DNA from: Actinoplanes regularis
GTDB lineage: Bacteria > Actinomycetota > Actinomycetes > Mycobacteriales > Micromonosporaceae
Length of the DNA: 64,000 nucleotides
Reading direction: 5' to 3'
Assembly (NCBI RefSeq): GCF_900188005.1
Contig: NZ_FZNR01000002.1
Span: forward strand, 1-64,000
How positions within the stretch are numbered: position 1 is the stretch's first letter; every line of letters starts with the position of its first letter. Shown piece after piece: positions 51,085-59,573 of this stretch. The position numbers and the translations under genes were made by a program. The notes beneath the pieces are model-generated. The model was given only the letters and a program-made list of their open reading frames with translations. It did no database searches and had not been told where the DNA came from.

Positions 51085-51720
51085 TCAGCCCCGCGCCGCG
51101 CCGGCCAGTTCCAGGACGTACGAGTCCCCGTCGCGCTGGAAGCCCAGCCGGTCGTAGTACGGCGCCCGCATCGCGGGCGGGGTGATCACCGTGCGGCAGC
51201 CACGGTCGACGAAGTACCGGTCCCGCCGGAAGACGAACTCGCCGGGCGTGAAGTCCCGGTACCGCTCGGTGACGTAGTCCAGATCCACCTGGGCCACACC
51301 GCTCTCCAGCACGTGGAACACCACCACGCCGACCACCTCGTCCCCGCTCGCCACCAGGAACGCCGCCGCGTCACGGCGGGTGAGGCTCGCCGGGGTGAAG
51401 GTCGGGTTGAACCGCACGATGTCGTCGTGATGCGACCGCAGGACGTGACCGAGGAACTCGTCGTCGGTGCGCACCTCCACGACCTGGTACGCCTTGTCGT
51501 CGTGCCGGGTCGCCAGCATCCGCCACAGGTACCAGATGTTGATCGCGCAGAGGACGACGTTGAGCCCCACCATCGGCCAGACGCCGAGCGCGGCGTTGAA
51601 GCCGATGAGCACCAGGCAGCCGAGCAGGTTGAGGGCTCTCAGGCGCAGCAGCCGGCTTTGCAGGAGAGACCAGACGAGCAGAGCCGATCCGGCCCAGCCG
51701 ATCAAGTCGAGCGATTCCAT
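51085..51720 (-). CDS. YgjV-like inner-membrane protein with C-terminal soluble (acetyltransferase-like) domain
   Basis: 211 residues from ATG 51720. Three N-terminal membrane segments (LIGWAGSALLVWSLLQ, LNLLGCLVLIGFNAALG, VGLNVVLCAINIWYLW) match YgjV-type proteins. A cytosolic part of about 130 residues follows (FTPASLTRRDAAAFLVASGDEVVGVVVFHV; FVFRRDRYFVDRGCRTVITPPAMRAPYYDRLGF) with the strand-helix order of a GNAT fold but without a clear acetyl-CoA loop. No known function. Convergent with the AraC gene with zero spacing. Confidence 0.7.
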   Translation of the reverse strand: MESLDLIGWAGSALLVWSLLQSRLLRLRALNLLGCLVLIGFNAALGVWPMVGLNVVLCAINIWYLWRMLATRHDDKAYQVVEVRTDDEFLGHVLRSHHDDIVRFNPTFTPASLTRRDAAAFLVASGDEVVGVVVFHVLESGVAQVDLDYVTERYRDFTPGEFVFRRDRYFVDRGCRTVITPPAMRAPYYDRLGFQRDGDSYVLELAGAARG

Positions 51721-52134
51721 CCGGGCAGCGTAGAGGGCCGCTCGAAGCCCCTGGTCGGCACACCCGCTCCGGCCGGCCACGGGTTCCGCCGAATCCGCGT
51801 ACATCATCGAAATCGGTCTTCGACGATTAAGTCGGGAAAGCGGTCCGTAGAATGCCGTAATTCAATTCCGGCACAGATCATCGGTTAATTGCGTCGCCCT
51901 CGGCGCCACATCCGACAGAGTTGGCAGGAAGGTTACCTGAAAGCGCTCTCATCCGGCAACACAGCAGGTCAAGGCGCTTATAGATCGGCGCGAAGCTCCA
52001 TGAAGGAGCCCGGCGCGCCGCCGACCTGCATCGATGCGAATTTCGCACCCCCGACCGGTAGCCGTGACCGGAAGGTGGGTAGCGTGGCCGCGCTGCATGA
52101 TCAGAACAAATGCGCCGCGCACGGGGAGAAACGG
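51721..52134. other. Intergenic region before the DUF6271 operon
   Basis: 414 nt. No independent gene recognised, although the DUF6271 frame stays open back to 51889 and GTG 52084 or ATG 52000 are possible earlier starts. It contains an inverted repeat at 51853-51873: arms TGCCGTAATT and AATTCCGGCA, one mismatch, 1-nt centre, a size typical of TetR-like operators. Confidence 0.5.
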
Positions 52135-53496
52135 ATGCACGCAGGTTCGGTCAACGGTTTCACGGAACCGGCCCACGTACGCAAGGCCTGCCTGGTCCTG
52201 CCCACGCACCGGGAGTGCTCCGCCACCATCGCGGCCATGGCGGCGGAGGCCGCCCACGCCACCGCGCACTTCGACGTCGAGGTCGTCTTCCTGATCCTCG
52301 ACTCCACCGGCGAGACCACCCGCGCCGGGCACGCGGCCGCCGTCCGCGCCCTGCCGCCCGCCCGGAACGTCACCGTGCTGCACCTCGACGAGGAGGCTCA
52401 GCGGCGCTTCCTGACCGAGGTCGTCGCCGGCGCCGGCCACCCCGAGCCGGACCTGATCGCCGGGCTGATGCTGCCGGCGGGGGTGTCCTACGGCGCCTGC
52501 ACCAACCGCGCCTTCCTCATCGCGGCGGCGCTCGGCTGCGACTCGGTGCACCGCCGGGACTCGGACATCGAGTTCCAGCAGCACCACGGCGCCCCGCTCT
52601 ACCCGATCCACCACGAACTGACCGCGCTGGGACGGCCGGCGGCCGAGGTCGCCGCCGACGTGTCCCGGGTCGACCTCGACCCGGCCGACCTCGGCAAGCC
52701 CGTGGTGACCGCCGGCGCGTCGTACGTCGGTGAGCTGTCGGTCGACATCGAGGAGATCCGGCAGCTCGACAAGCAGGCTTACCACGACATCGTCAGCCTG
52801 TGGGCCGCCGAGGGGACGACCGAGCAGGAGAAGCGCGACCTGGTCGCGGAGTCGTTCGCCGGGGCTGACTCGGAGGTCTTCGAGCAGGACGACTCGCTGC
52901 TCTGCCTGGTCGATCCGATGCGCGTCGACATGGGCAACATCAGCTACCACCGGGTCCACGAGGAGATCCCGCTGCCGCCGATGACCGAGACGATCGGCAG
53001 CGACTACTTCCTCATCCATCTGGTGCCTGACAGCCGCCTGCCGGGCGTGCTGCACAACCGGCACGTGATCAACCGGCACACCCCCGACCGCAAGACCGAC
53101 GCCGCGTTCCACCCGTACCACCTGCGGCTGGCGAAGTTCTTCCTGTCGATGCTCTACCTGCACGTCATCTACGAGCGGATGGGCGACGAGGGCGAGCGCC
53201 TGCTGGACGCCGATCACCGGGTCCGGGCCGACCGGGTCGCCGCCATCGTCCGGGAGAGCGTCGATCTGGACCGCGCGCCCAACGTCCGCCGGCTCGACGA
53301 ACTCGACCACGCGTACCGCAGGCTCGGCGGCCGGTACGCGGTCTTCGCCGAGCGGCTGGCGCCCCGGCGCGAGGAACTGCTCGACGCGGCCGCGCGGGAC
53401 ATGGCTGAGTTCGCGACCCTGATCGACGCCTGGCGGTCGCTGGTCGTCGCGGCCAAGGCGGCGGGGCCGGCCGCGCTGACGGGCCGGGCGCGGTGA
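52135..53496 (+). CDS. DUF6271-like protein with glycosyltransferase-A features
   Basis: 453 residues from ATG 52135, 7 nt after GGGGAG. The N-terminal strand ACLVLPTHREC (18-28) resembles the start of GT2-type nucleotide-sugar transferases, and Asp142-Ser-Asp144 in HRRDSDIEF sits where a metal-binding DxD would be. The rest (VDMGNISYHRVHEEIPLPP; HNRHVINRHTPDRKTDAAFHPYHLRLAKF) matches my recollection of the DUF6271 family of actinomycetes, which has no assigned function. It leads an operon with a GNAT (GTGA overlap) and an MFS gene, a pattern of modification, acetylation and export or self-protection. Confidence 0.65.
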   Translation: MHAGSVNGFTEPAHVRKACLVLPTHRECSATIAAMAAEAAHATAHFDVEVVFLILDSTGETTRAGHAAAVRALPPARNVTVLHLDEEAQRRFLTEVVAGAGHPEPDLIAGLMLPAGVSYGACTNRAFLIAAALGCDSVHRRDSDIEFQQHHGAPLYPIHHELTALGRPAAEVAADVSRVDLDPADLGKPVVTAGASYVGELSVDIEEIRQLDKQAYHDIVSLWAAEGTTEQEKRDLVAESFAGADSEVFEQDDSLLCLVDPMRVDMGNISYHRVHEEIPLPPMTETIGSDYFLIHLVPDSRLPGVLHNRHVINRHTPDRKTDAAFHPYHLRLAKFFLSMLYLHVIYERMGDEGERLLDADHRVRADRVAAIVRESVDLDRAPNVRRLDELDHAYRRLGGRYAVFAERLAPRREELLDAAARDMAEFATLIDAWRSLVVAAKAAGPAALTGRAR

Positions 53497-53975
53497 ACCC
53501 GGTCCCCCGGCCGCTCACCGACGACGACTGGCCGGGCGTGCTCGCGCTCGAGACCGAGACGTACGCCGGGAGCGGCCTCTCCGAGGACCCCGCCGCGCTG
53601 GCCAGCCGGGCCGGCCGGGACACGTCGTTCGTGCTCGCCGCCGACCGGCGCATCGTGGGCTACGTGCTGGCGCTGTCCTACCCCCGGTTCCACTTCCCGG
53701 ACCTGAGCCATCCGGACACCACCGCCTTCGCCTCGGACAACCTGCACCTGCACGACCTGGTCGTCGCCCGTGGCCATCGCCGGGTCGGGCTGGGCACGCG
53801 GCTGCTGCACCATCTGACGGCCGAGGCGCGGCGGCAGGCGTACCGCCTGATCTCGCTGGTCGCGGTGGGCGACGGCGCGCTCTTCTGGTCGGCCAACGGC
53901 TTCCGCCCGCATCCCGGGATCACGCCTCCGGTGGCCTACGGGCCGGGAGCGGCGTACATGTCCCGGCCCCTCTGA
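53493..53975 (+). CDS. GNAT-family N-acetyltransferase
   Basis: 160 residues from GTG 53493 (4-nt overlap with the DUF6271 gene). LHDLVVARGHRRVGLGTRLLHHLTAEA carries the GNAT acetyl-CoA loop (RRVGLG), and the end has LFWSANGFRPHPG. Size is that of single-domain GNATs. Translational coupling implies it works with the DUF6271 protein, perhaps acetylating the same small molecule. Confidence 0.88.
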   Translation: MNPVPRPLTDDDWPGVLALETETYAGSGLSEDPAALASRAGRDTSFVLAADRRIVGYVLALSYPRFHFPDLSHPDTTAFASDNLHLHDLVVARGHRRVGLGTRLLHHLTAEARRQAYRLISLVAVGDGALFWSANGFRPHPGITPPVAYGPGAAYMSRPL

Positions 53976-53992
53976 GTGAAGGCGATCAAAGC

Positions 53993-55198
53993 ATGTCGTT
54001 CCACCGGTCGCGGCTGGCGATCGCCGCGCTCTTCTGCTTCCTGGGCTTCCAATACAGCACCTGGGTGTCGCAGATTCCGGCGTTCCGGGACCGGCTGCAC
54101 CTCGACGAGGCGGACGTCGGCCTCTTCCTGCTCGCCCCGGGCATCGGTGCCACCGTGTCGTACCCCCTGGTCGCCCGGCTGATGCGGCGGTGGGGTTCGC
54201 GCCGGCTGGCCGGGGTCTCCGCGCTCGTGCTGCTCGCCGTGCTCCTCGGGCTCGCCGCCGCGCCCAGCTTCCCGGTGGCCCTGGTAGTGCTCGTCGTCGA
54301 CGGCCTCGCCGTCGGCTGCCTGAACGTCGCGATGAACGCGCAGGGAGCCGCGCTGGAGGCCGCCTTCGAGCGCAACACCATGGCGCGGCTGCACGCGGTG
54401 TTCAGCGGCGGCATCCTGGCCGGAGCGCTGCTGACCGCCGCGGTGACGGCGGCCGGCGGCGGCCAGCGGGTGCATTTCGCGGTGGGCGCGGTGCTCCTCG
54501 CGGCGCTGCTGGCGCTGTCGCGCGACGGGACGTTCCGCGAAGACCACCAGCAGCCGGCCGCCGCGCCGGAGAGCCCGCGATGGCGGCTCCCGGGCCGGGT
54601 CACCGTGCTCCTCACCCTGGCGATGGTCTTCGCCGAGCTGACCGAGGGGGCGATGAACGACTGGTCGGCGCTCTACCTGCGGGACGTGGCCGGCGCCCCG
54701 GCCGGGCTGACCCCGATGGGAATCGCGGCCTTCGCCGGGACCATGCTGGTCACCCGGCTCTTCGCCGACCGCTGGCGATCGCGCTGGGGTGACCAGGCGG
54801 TGGTGACCGCCGGTGCGGCGCTGGCCGCCGCCGGGCTCGCCGTCGCCCTGCTGGCCGGCGGCGTGGTACCGGCTCTGCTCGGCTTCGCCTCGGTCGGCCT
54901 GGGGATGGCGGCGGTCACGCCGTGCATCTACGTCGCCGCCGCGCGGGTCGCGCCGGAGACCCTGTCGCTGGTCGCCTCGGTCGGCACCGTCGGCCTGCTG
55001 GCCGGCCCGCCGATCATCGGCTTCGTGGCGAGCGCGACGAGCCTCGTCGGCGGCCTGACGATCGTGGTGGGCGCCGCCGCGCTCGTGGCGGCCTGCGTCG
55101 GCGCCCTGTCGTGGCCGCGACCTCCGGAAATCGCTGCCGCCGACAAACGATCCGGATGGCACGAAGGCATGATTACAGACACCCCGGAGTCGCTTTAG
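53993..55198 (+). CDS. MFS transporter (YbjJ/BSC6-like)
   Basis: 401 residues, 12 likely membrane segments. FLGFQYSTWVSQIPAFRDRLHLDEADVGLFLL at the start and NVAMNAQGAALE in segment 4 are marks of the YbjJ/bypass-of-stop-codon-6-like MFS group. ATG 53993 is 18 nt after the GNAT stop. Likely an exporter for the product of the preceding two genes; substrate unknown. Confidence 0.88.
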   Translation: MSFHRSRLAIAALFCFLGFQYSTWVSQIPAFRDRLHLDEADVGLFLLAPGIGATVSYPLVARLMRRWGSRRLAGVSALVLLAVLLGLAAAPSFPVALVVLVVDGLAVGCLNVAMNAQGAALEAAFERNTMARLHAVFSGGILAGALLTAAVTAAGGGQRVHFAVGAVLLAALLALSRDGTFREDHQQPAAAPESPRWRLPGRVTVLLTLAMVFAELTEGAMNDWSALYLRDVAGAPAGLTPMGIAAFAGTMLVTRLFADRWRSRWGDQAVVTAGAALAAAGLAVALLAGGVVPALLGFASVGLGMAAVTPCIYVAAARVAPETLSLVASVGTVGLLAGPPIIGFVASATSLVGGLTIVVGAAALVAACVGALSWPRPPEIAAADKRSGWHEGMITDTPESL

Positions 55199-55236
55199 GT
55201 TCCAGACAGGAATCGCGTCGTCGGGGGAGCCACAAA

Positions 55237-55677
55237 ATGTCCGCACGTGCAGTTTCCGCCCTTGTCCTGGGCGGCTTTCTGATCGCCGGTCTCGCCGCCT
55301 GCGACAGCGGCACCACCACATCGCAGCCGCCGGTCGGCCCGCCCACCGCCACCACCGCGCCGCCCGCTACCACCACCACGCCGCCCGTCGCCGTGACGCA
55401 CGCGGCGGGCTGCCCGGTCAGTGCGGACACCCTGCTGAAGGTGGTTACGGACAAGTACGGGCGCATCCCGGGGCTGGAGTTGCGCGACGTGCAGTGCTAC
55501 CAGGACTACGCGATCGCCGGACGGTTCGCCGCCCGTTCCGACAGCGAGGTGGCGACCTTCCACTACGTCTCCGGATCGTGGCGATACTTCACCGGCGGCA
55601 GCGGCGGTTACTGCGAGGGCGTGCCGGAGAACGTCAAGAAGCATTTCCGCACGATGGGCTACGGCGGCTGCGACTGA
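55237..55677 (+). CDS. Small secreted lipoprotein of unknown function
   Basis: 146 residues from ATG 55237 with GGGGGAG upstream. Lipoprotein signal peptide with lipobox LAAC (Cys22), a Thr/Pro-rich spacer of about 40 residues, then a compact domain of about 90 residues with four Cys (GCPVS, DVQCY, GYCEG, GGCD), probably two disulfides. No family recognised. It follows the MFS gene by 38 nt. Confidence 0.75.
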   Translation: MSARAVSALVLGGFLIAGLAACDSGTTTSQPPVGPPTATTAPPATTTTPPVAVTHAAGCPVSADTLLKVVTDKYGRIPGLELRDVQCYQDYAIAGRFAARSDSEVATFHYVSGSWRYFTGGSGGYCEGVPENVKKHFRTMGYGGCD

Positions 55678-55688
55678 TTTCGTCAGTC
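55672..55688. terminator. Short hairpin shared by convergent genes
   Basis: GACTGA (55672-55677, including the lipoprotein stop) pairs with TCAGTC (55683-55688) around TTTCG. Only 12 nt separate the two stops, so this is the only candidate terminator. Confidence 0.4.
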
Positions 55689-55689
55689 C

Positions 55690-56415
55690 TCAACGGGCAC
55701 TGAGAATCGCCTGTCCGAAACGACTGTTGCTGATCCGGCGAATGAGGTCCGGCAGCAATCGCCGGTCCGCCAGCACCGGCAGCGACTGCAACAGGGCGTA
55801 CAGGTCACGACCGATCGCTTCGATCTTCTTGTCGCCGTCCTGACTGAGCGGCGCCCACAGTGACGACGGATCTCGTTGCTCTCCGGTGGGCGCCGGCGCG
55901 GTGAGCCGTAACGCCTCCTGCTCGATCTCGGCCAGGCGCAACAGCAGCTCGACCACCTTGCGGTGGGTCGCGGCCTCCCCACCGTCGTCGGCGACCAGCA
56001 TCTGCACGGTCTGGTAGTCGGCCGCGGCCAGGTGGACCAGTTCCTCCCGGTCACCGGGCGGCGCCTGCGGCAACTGGCGCAGCAGGACGTTCTCTGCGGC
56101 TATGAGCGACAGCATCACCGGGTCGTCCTCCTGGTTCTCCGCGCGCGGAGGAAGGTTTGCGCCGAAACCGTCCAGACTCCGCAGTATCCCGATCAGTTCG
56201 TTCTCCGCGTCCGGGCGCAGCCGGTACTGGATCTGCTGACCGCCACGGCGGCCGTCGGCACGGACCCCGACCCGCTCGACGAGGCGAGCCTCCCGGTTCA
56301 GCACCGTCCGGACGGTGTTGTCCTTGACCCCGCTGTAGCGCACGAGGTCGCTGACGGTGAACTCCCGAAGCGCCAGGATGGCGTCGAGGATGCGATAGCG
56401 GTGAAGCATGGCCAT
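55690..56415 (-). CDS. Winged helix-turn-helix domain protein
   Basis: 241 residues from ATG 56415 behind GAAGAAGG. Residues 1-75 look like a winged helix: HRYRILDAILALREFTVSDLVRYSGVKDNTVRTVLNR, then a wing GGQQIQYRLRP. The remainder is helical (LAAADYQTVQMLVADDGGEAATHRKVVELLLRLAEIEQEALRL) and matches nothing I recognise. Third gene of a minus-strand trio with the HExxxH protein and a small protein; probably its regulator. Confidence 0.7.
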   Translation of the reverse strand: MAMLHRYRILDAILALREFTVSDLVRYSGVKDNTVRTVLNREARLVERVGVRADGRRGGQQIQYRLRPDAENELIGILRSLDGFGANLPPRAENQEDDPVMLSLIAAENVLLRQLPQAPPGDREELVHLAAADYQTVQMLVADDGGEAATHRKVVELLLRLAEIEQEALRLTAPAPTGEQRDPSSLWAPLSQDGDKKIEAIGRDLYALLQSLPVLADRRLLPDLIRRISNSRFGQAILSAR

Positions 56416-56477
56416 CGACCTTCTTCCACTGGCTCAGTGCCCGGCTGACTCCAGGCTCCACTCCCGCTATTCGTTCG

Positions 56478-57638
56478 TCAAGTGAACAGCCATAACGTAC
56501 CCTCGACCAGGTGAACGAGGTCGTCACCTCGGAGATACTCACGCAGCCGGGCGACGAGCTCGTGGTCGACGCCCTGCAGGGTGCCCTTGTGGACCGCGGC
56601 GACGAACCGGTCCCGCTCGGCGTTGCCGAACTCGCTGACGTTCAGCTGCAGGCTCAGGCGCCGGAACGCCGCGGTGGCGGCGGCCGGGTCCCCGCCCAGC
56701 TCGGGGAGCCGGAGTAGCAGGTCGGCGAGGTTCCGGGCGGCCCGCACGCCCATCGCCCGAGCCGCCCACGCCCGGTCGTACGGGTTGCGTTCGTAGCGGG
56801 CCCGGTGCACCCGGCCGGCGTGTTCCCGCAACGCGCCGGGGCGCGGCACCTCCAGCAGCGACGGCGCGGCGATGCCGCCGGGCAGCGCCTGGGCCTGCTC
56901 GAGCGCGATCGTGTACGCGACGTAGTCCATCCAGCCCTCCGCGAACCGGCTGTCGGCGTCCGCCTGGACCCGGCCGGGCTCCCACGGCCCCTGCAGGACA
57001 TGGCAGACGCACTCGTGCAGCAGCACGTAGGGCAGCGAGAACGTCGTCACCTCGTCCAGCTGGCCGGCGCCGATGACCACATCGACCCGGGCCGACGGTC
57101 CGTCCGGGGTGTCACCGATCCGGGTGGTGGCGATCAGCTGGATCGGCAGCGCAGACTGCACCGGTGCGAACTGATGGTCGAAGGTCACGTCCACTCGTTG
57201 CACGAGGTCGGCGGGCACCTTCAAGCCACTCGCCTGGTAGACGTCCACAGCGGTCTGCAGCGTGTCGGCGAACGCGGCCAGCAGCAGATCGTGCCGGATC
57301 TGGTCGGCGTCCGCGCGGATCCGGCTGGCGTCGGCGAGAACCTGATCGATGTCATCCAGCAACGGGGAACACACCCTCTCCGCGCCGTCCGGGAACGGCA
57401 GGACGCTTGCCCGCAGTTCCCGCGCCAGCGTGCGCAGGTAGTCGCCGAGCGGCCCGGGCGGGCAGAACTCCAGCTGCCGCGCCGTCGAGGCGAGCAGCCG
57501 TTGCCTGAGGCCCTCCCACAGCAGGCCGTACCCGGCGGCCTCCACCGGCAGCTGGTGCAGGTCCAGCAGCTGATAGACCAGCGCCCGCCCCCAGACCGCC
57601 TTCTGCACGTGCGACGGAAGCGGTCCGCCGGCGTTCAC
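56478..57638 (-). CDS. Putative zincin-like protein with HExxxH motif
   Basis: 386 residues from GTG 57638, overlapping the stop of the small upstream gene (GTGA). Mostly helical, no signal peptide. His208-Glu209-Cys-Val-Cys-His213 (LLHECVCH) is an HExxxH rather than HExxH arrangement, the spacing known from dipeptidyl peptidase III, and Glu234 in FAEGWMDYVAY could be the third ligand. The segment before it (PYVLLHE) and the positions after it suit a metallopeptidase active-site helix. No family recognised; metal binding and peptidase activity are inference. Confidence 0.6.
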   Translation of the reverse strand: MNAGGPLPSHVQKAVWGRALVYQLLDLHQLPVEAAGYGLLWEGLRQRLLASTARQLEFCPPGPLGDYLRTLARELRASVLPFPDGAERVCSPLLDDIDQVLADASRIRADADQIRHDLLLAAFADTLQTAVDVYQASGLKVPADLVQRVDVTFDHQFAPVQSALPIQLIATTRIGDTPDGPSARVDVVIGAGQLDEVTTFSLPYVLLHECVCHVLQGPWEPGRVQADADSRFAEGWMDYVAYTIALEQAQALPGGIAAPSLLEVPRPGALREHAGRVHRARYERNPYDRAWAARAMGVRAARNLADLLLRLPELGGDPAAATAAFRRLSLQLNVSEFGNAERDRFVAAVHKGTLQGVDHELVARLREYLRGDDLVHLVEGTLWLFT

Positions 57639-57979
57639 GCTTGCGGTGGCCGCTCATCGCGGACGGCGTCACGGCCGTAACGGCGGCGGATCCGCGGCAG
57701 GATGATCTGTTTCCACAACGTGATGAGCACGGTGTTGGCGGTCGGCGCGAACGACAGCACGAGGGCGACACCGGTCGGATCCAGGCCCGCGCCCCGGACA
57801 CCGACCCGTACGGCGCCGGCGCGCTCCTCCGATTCCGGCAACACGTCCGGGTCGATGCCCGCGGCGGCCAGCTCCGCACGCACCTCGGCGCTCCGGTCGA
57901 GCTCTTCGAAGAATCGGCGCACATCTTCCTGGATCTCCTCGGCGGAACGAGTTCCTCGCACGTACACCAGCTCTGTCAT
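57635..57979 (-). CDS. Small uncharacterised protein, first gene of the HExxxH trio
   Basis: 114 residues. A charged amphipathic N-terminal half (SAEEIQEDVRRFFEELDRSAEV, then AELAAAGIDPDVL) and a C-terminal half with one hydrophobic stretch (PTGVALVLSFAPTANTVLITLW) ending in a basic tail (RIRRRYGRD). It could be membrane-associated or a partner or substrate of the HExxxH protein, to which it is translationally coupled. No known family. Confidence 0.65.
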   Translation of the reverse strand: MTELVYVRGTRSAEEIQEDVRRFFEELDRSAEVRAELAAAGIDPDVLPESEERAGAVRVGVRGAGLDPTGVALVLSFAPTANTVLITLWKQIILPRIRRRYGRDAVRDERPPQA

Positions 57980-58291
57980 CTCGTCCTCCCGCTCGCAGGG
58001 CCGCGCAGCACGGCGAATCGACCATTTCGCATATAAGCGGCAATAGCCGCAAAGAACACCTAACGGGAGGAACCTAATCAGAAGCGGTCAAGGCGCAACA
58101 TGGGCCGAACCGATGATCCAGGCCCGCCACCAGGGGTAACCTTGGCTTCGACCGCGGCCACCAGCAAAAAGACCACCCGTAAGAGCTACCTCCTGACCGG
58201 ACGGTTCGCTCCGGGACCGGTCCGGCGGCGCGAAACAGCGGCGGTGCCCTCCCGATCATCTTCAGGACGCTCGAAGGAGACCGCATCTCCG
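57980..58291. other. Divergent intergenic region
   Basis: 312 nt between the trio and the MFS gene. A small hairpin GCGGC-AATA-GCCGC lies at 58037-58050 next to an AT-rich patch (catataa, 58030-58036) that could be the minus-strand -10 region. The rest shows no clear gene; the MFS frame runs open through it but with no likely start before 58292. Confidence 0.5.
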
Positions 58292-59566
58292 ATGTCGACC
58301 ACCGACGCGTACCGGAAGAGTCGGCTCTCCCTCCGCGACGAGCCCCGGCACGCCTCTCCCGGCTTCCTCGCCGCCCTCACCCTGGCCCACTTCGGCATGT
58401 GGGTCGCGCTGCTGACGCCCGCGATCGCCGCCCTGCAGCTGAAGATCAACGCCATCGGCCCGGCTGACCGGGAGACCAGCCTCTCGCTGGTGCTCGGCCT
58501 CGGCGCGGTGCTCGGCCTGCTCGCCAACCCGGTCTTCGGTCACCTCAGCGACCGGACCACCGCCCGGCTCGGCATGCGCCGCCCCTGGCTGATCGGCGGC
58601 GCGACGGCGGCGCTCGGCGGTCTGGCCCTGACCGGCGCGGCGAACTCCGTGGTCACCCTCGCGATCGGCTGGTGCGTGGCCAGCCTGGCACTAAACGCGC
58701 TGCTGGCCACGATGCTGGCGCTGCTGCCGGATCAGGTGCCGGCGGGACAGCGGGGCACCGCCTCGGCCCTGATGGCGGTGGGGCAGGCCCTGGCCGCCGG
58801 TGCGGGCGCGGGAATCGCGAACGGTCTCGCCGGTACGCCCGTCGCCATGTTCGCGGTGCCCGGGGTGATCGCCCTGGTGACGGTGCTCGTGCTGGCGGCC
58901 CGCCTCGACGACCGCCGCCTGGATCCGGCCGACCGGCCGCCGCTGGCCCTGCGCGAACTGGCCCGGAGCTTCCGGGTGGATCCGCGCCGCTGTCCGGACT
59001 TCGGCTGGGCCTGGGTCAGCCGGTTCATGATCTTCATGGCGATCTACTCCGTCCTCACCTACCAGGTGTTCTATCTGGACGCGCGGATGGGCCTGACCGA
59101 GCAGGAGGCCACCCGGGCCATCCTGACCGGAGTGCTGGTGCAGATCGTCGCCGTGGTCGCCAGCGGCAACCTGGTCGGCTGGCTCTCCGACCGGTTCGGC
59201 CGGCGACGGATCTTCGTCTGCGTGTCCGCGCTGATCGCCGCGACCGGTCTGCTGACCCTCGCGGTCGCCTGGAACATGCCGCAGTTCTACCTGGCCATGG
59301 TGCTGACCGGCCTGGGACAGGGCACGTACTTCGCGGTGGATCTGGCGCTGGTGACCGATGTGCTGCCGAACCGGTGGGCCGACGCGGGCAAGGACCTCGG
59401 CGTCATGAACGTCGCGAACACGCTGCCGCAGTCGCTCGCACCGGCGATCGCCCCGCCGCTGCTGGCGATCGGCGGCGGCGGGAACTACACGATGCTGTTC
59501 CTGACCGGGGCGCTCTTCGCGCTCCTGTCCGGGTTGAGCGTCCTGCGCGTCAAGGGCGCCCGGTGA
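58292..59566 (+). CDS. MFS transporter
   Basis: 424 residues from ATG 58292 with AAGGAGA at 58274-58280. 12 likely membrane segments; HLSDRTTARLGMRRPWLIGG is the cytoplasmic loop 2-3 motif of the glycoside-pentoside-hexuronide/sugar-like MFS porters, repeated as GWLSDRFGRRRIFV in loop 8-9. Convergent with the DUF3616 gene (7-nt gap). Substrate unknown. Confidence 0.9.
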   Translation: MSTTDAYRKSRLSLRDEPRHASPGFLAALTLAHFGMWVALLTPAIAALQLKINAIGPADRETSLSLVLGLGAVLGLLANPVFGHLSDRTTARLGMRRPWLIGGATAALGGLALTGAANSVVTLAIGWCVASLALNALLATMLALLPDQVPAGQRGTASALMAVGQALAAGAGAGIANGLAGTPVAMFAVPGVIALVTVLVLAARLDDRRLDPADRPPLALRELARSFRVDPRRCPDFGWAWVSRFMIFMAIYSVLTYQVFYLDARMGLTEQEATRAILTGVLVQIVAVVASGNLVGWLSDRFGRRRIFVCVSALIAATGLLTLAVAWNMPQFYLAMVLTGLGQGTYFAVDLALVTDVLPNRWADAGKDLGVMNVANTLPQSLAPAIAPPLLAIGGGGNYTMLFLTGALFALLSGLSVLRVKGAR

Positions 59567-59573
59567 CCACCCG

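Noticed and set aside
51889..52134. Long N-terminal extension or a precursor-peptide gene before DUF6271
   Set aside because: Frame is open but composition is unlike the downstream protein and no ribosome site supports the early start; ATG 52135 has a good one. No separate small ORF with a leader/core pattern was convincing.
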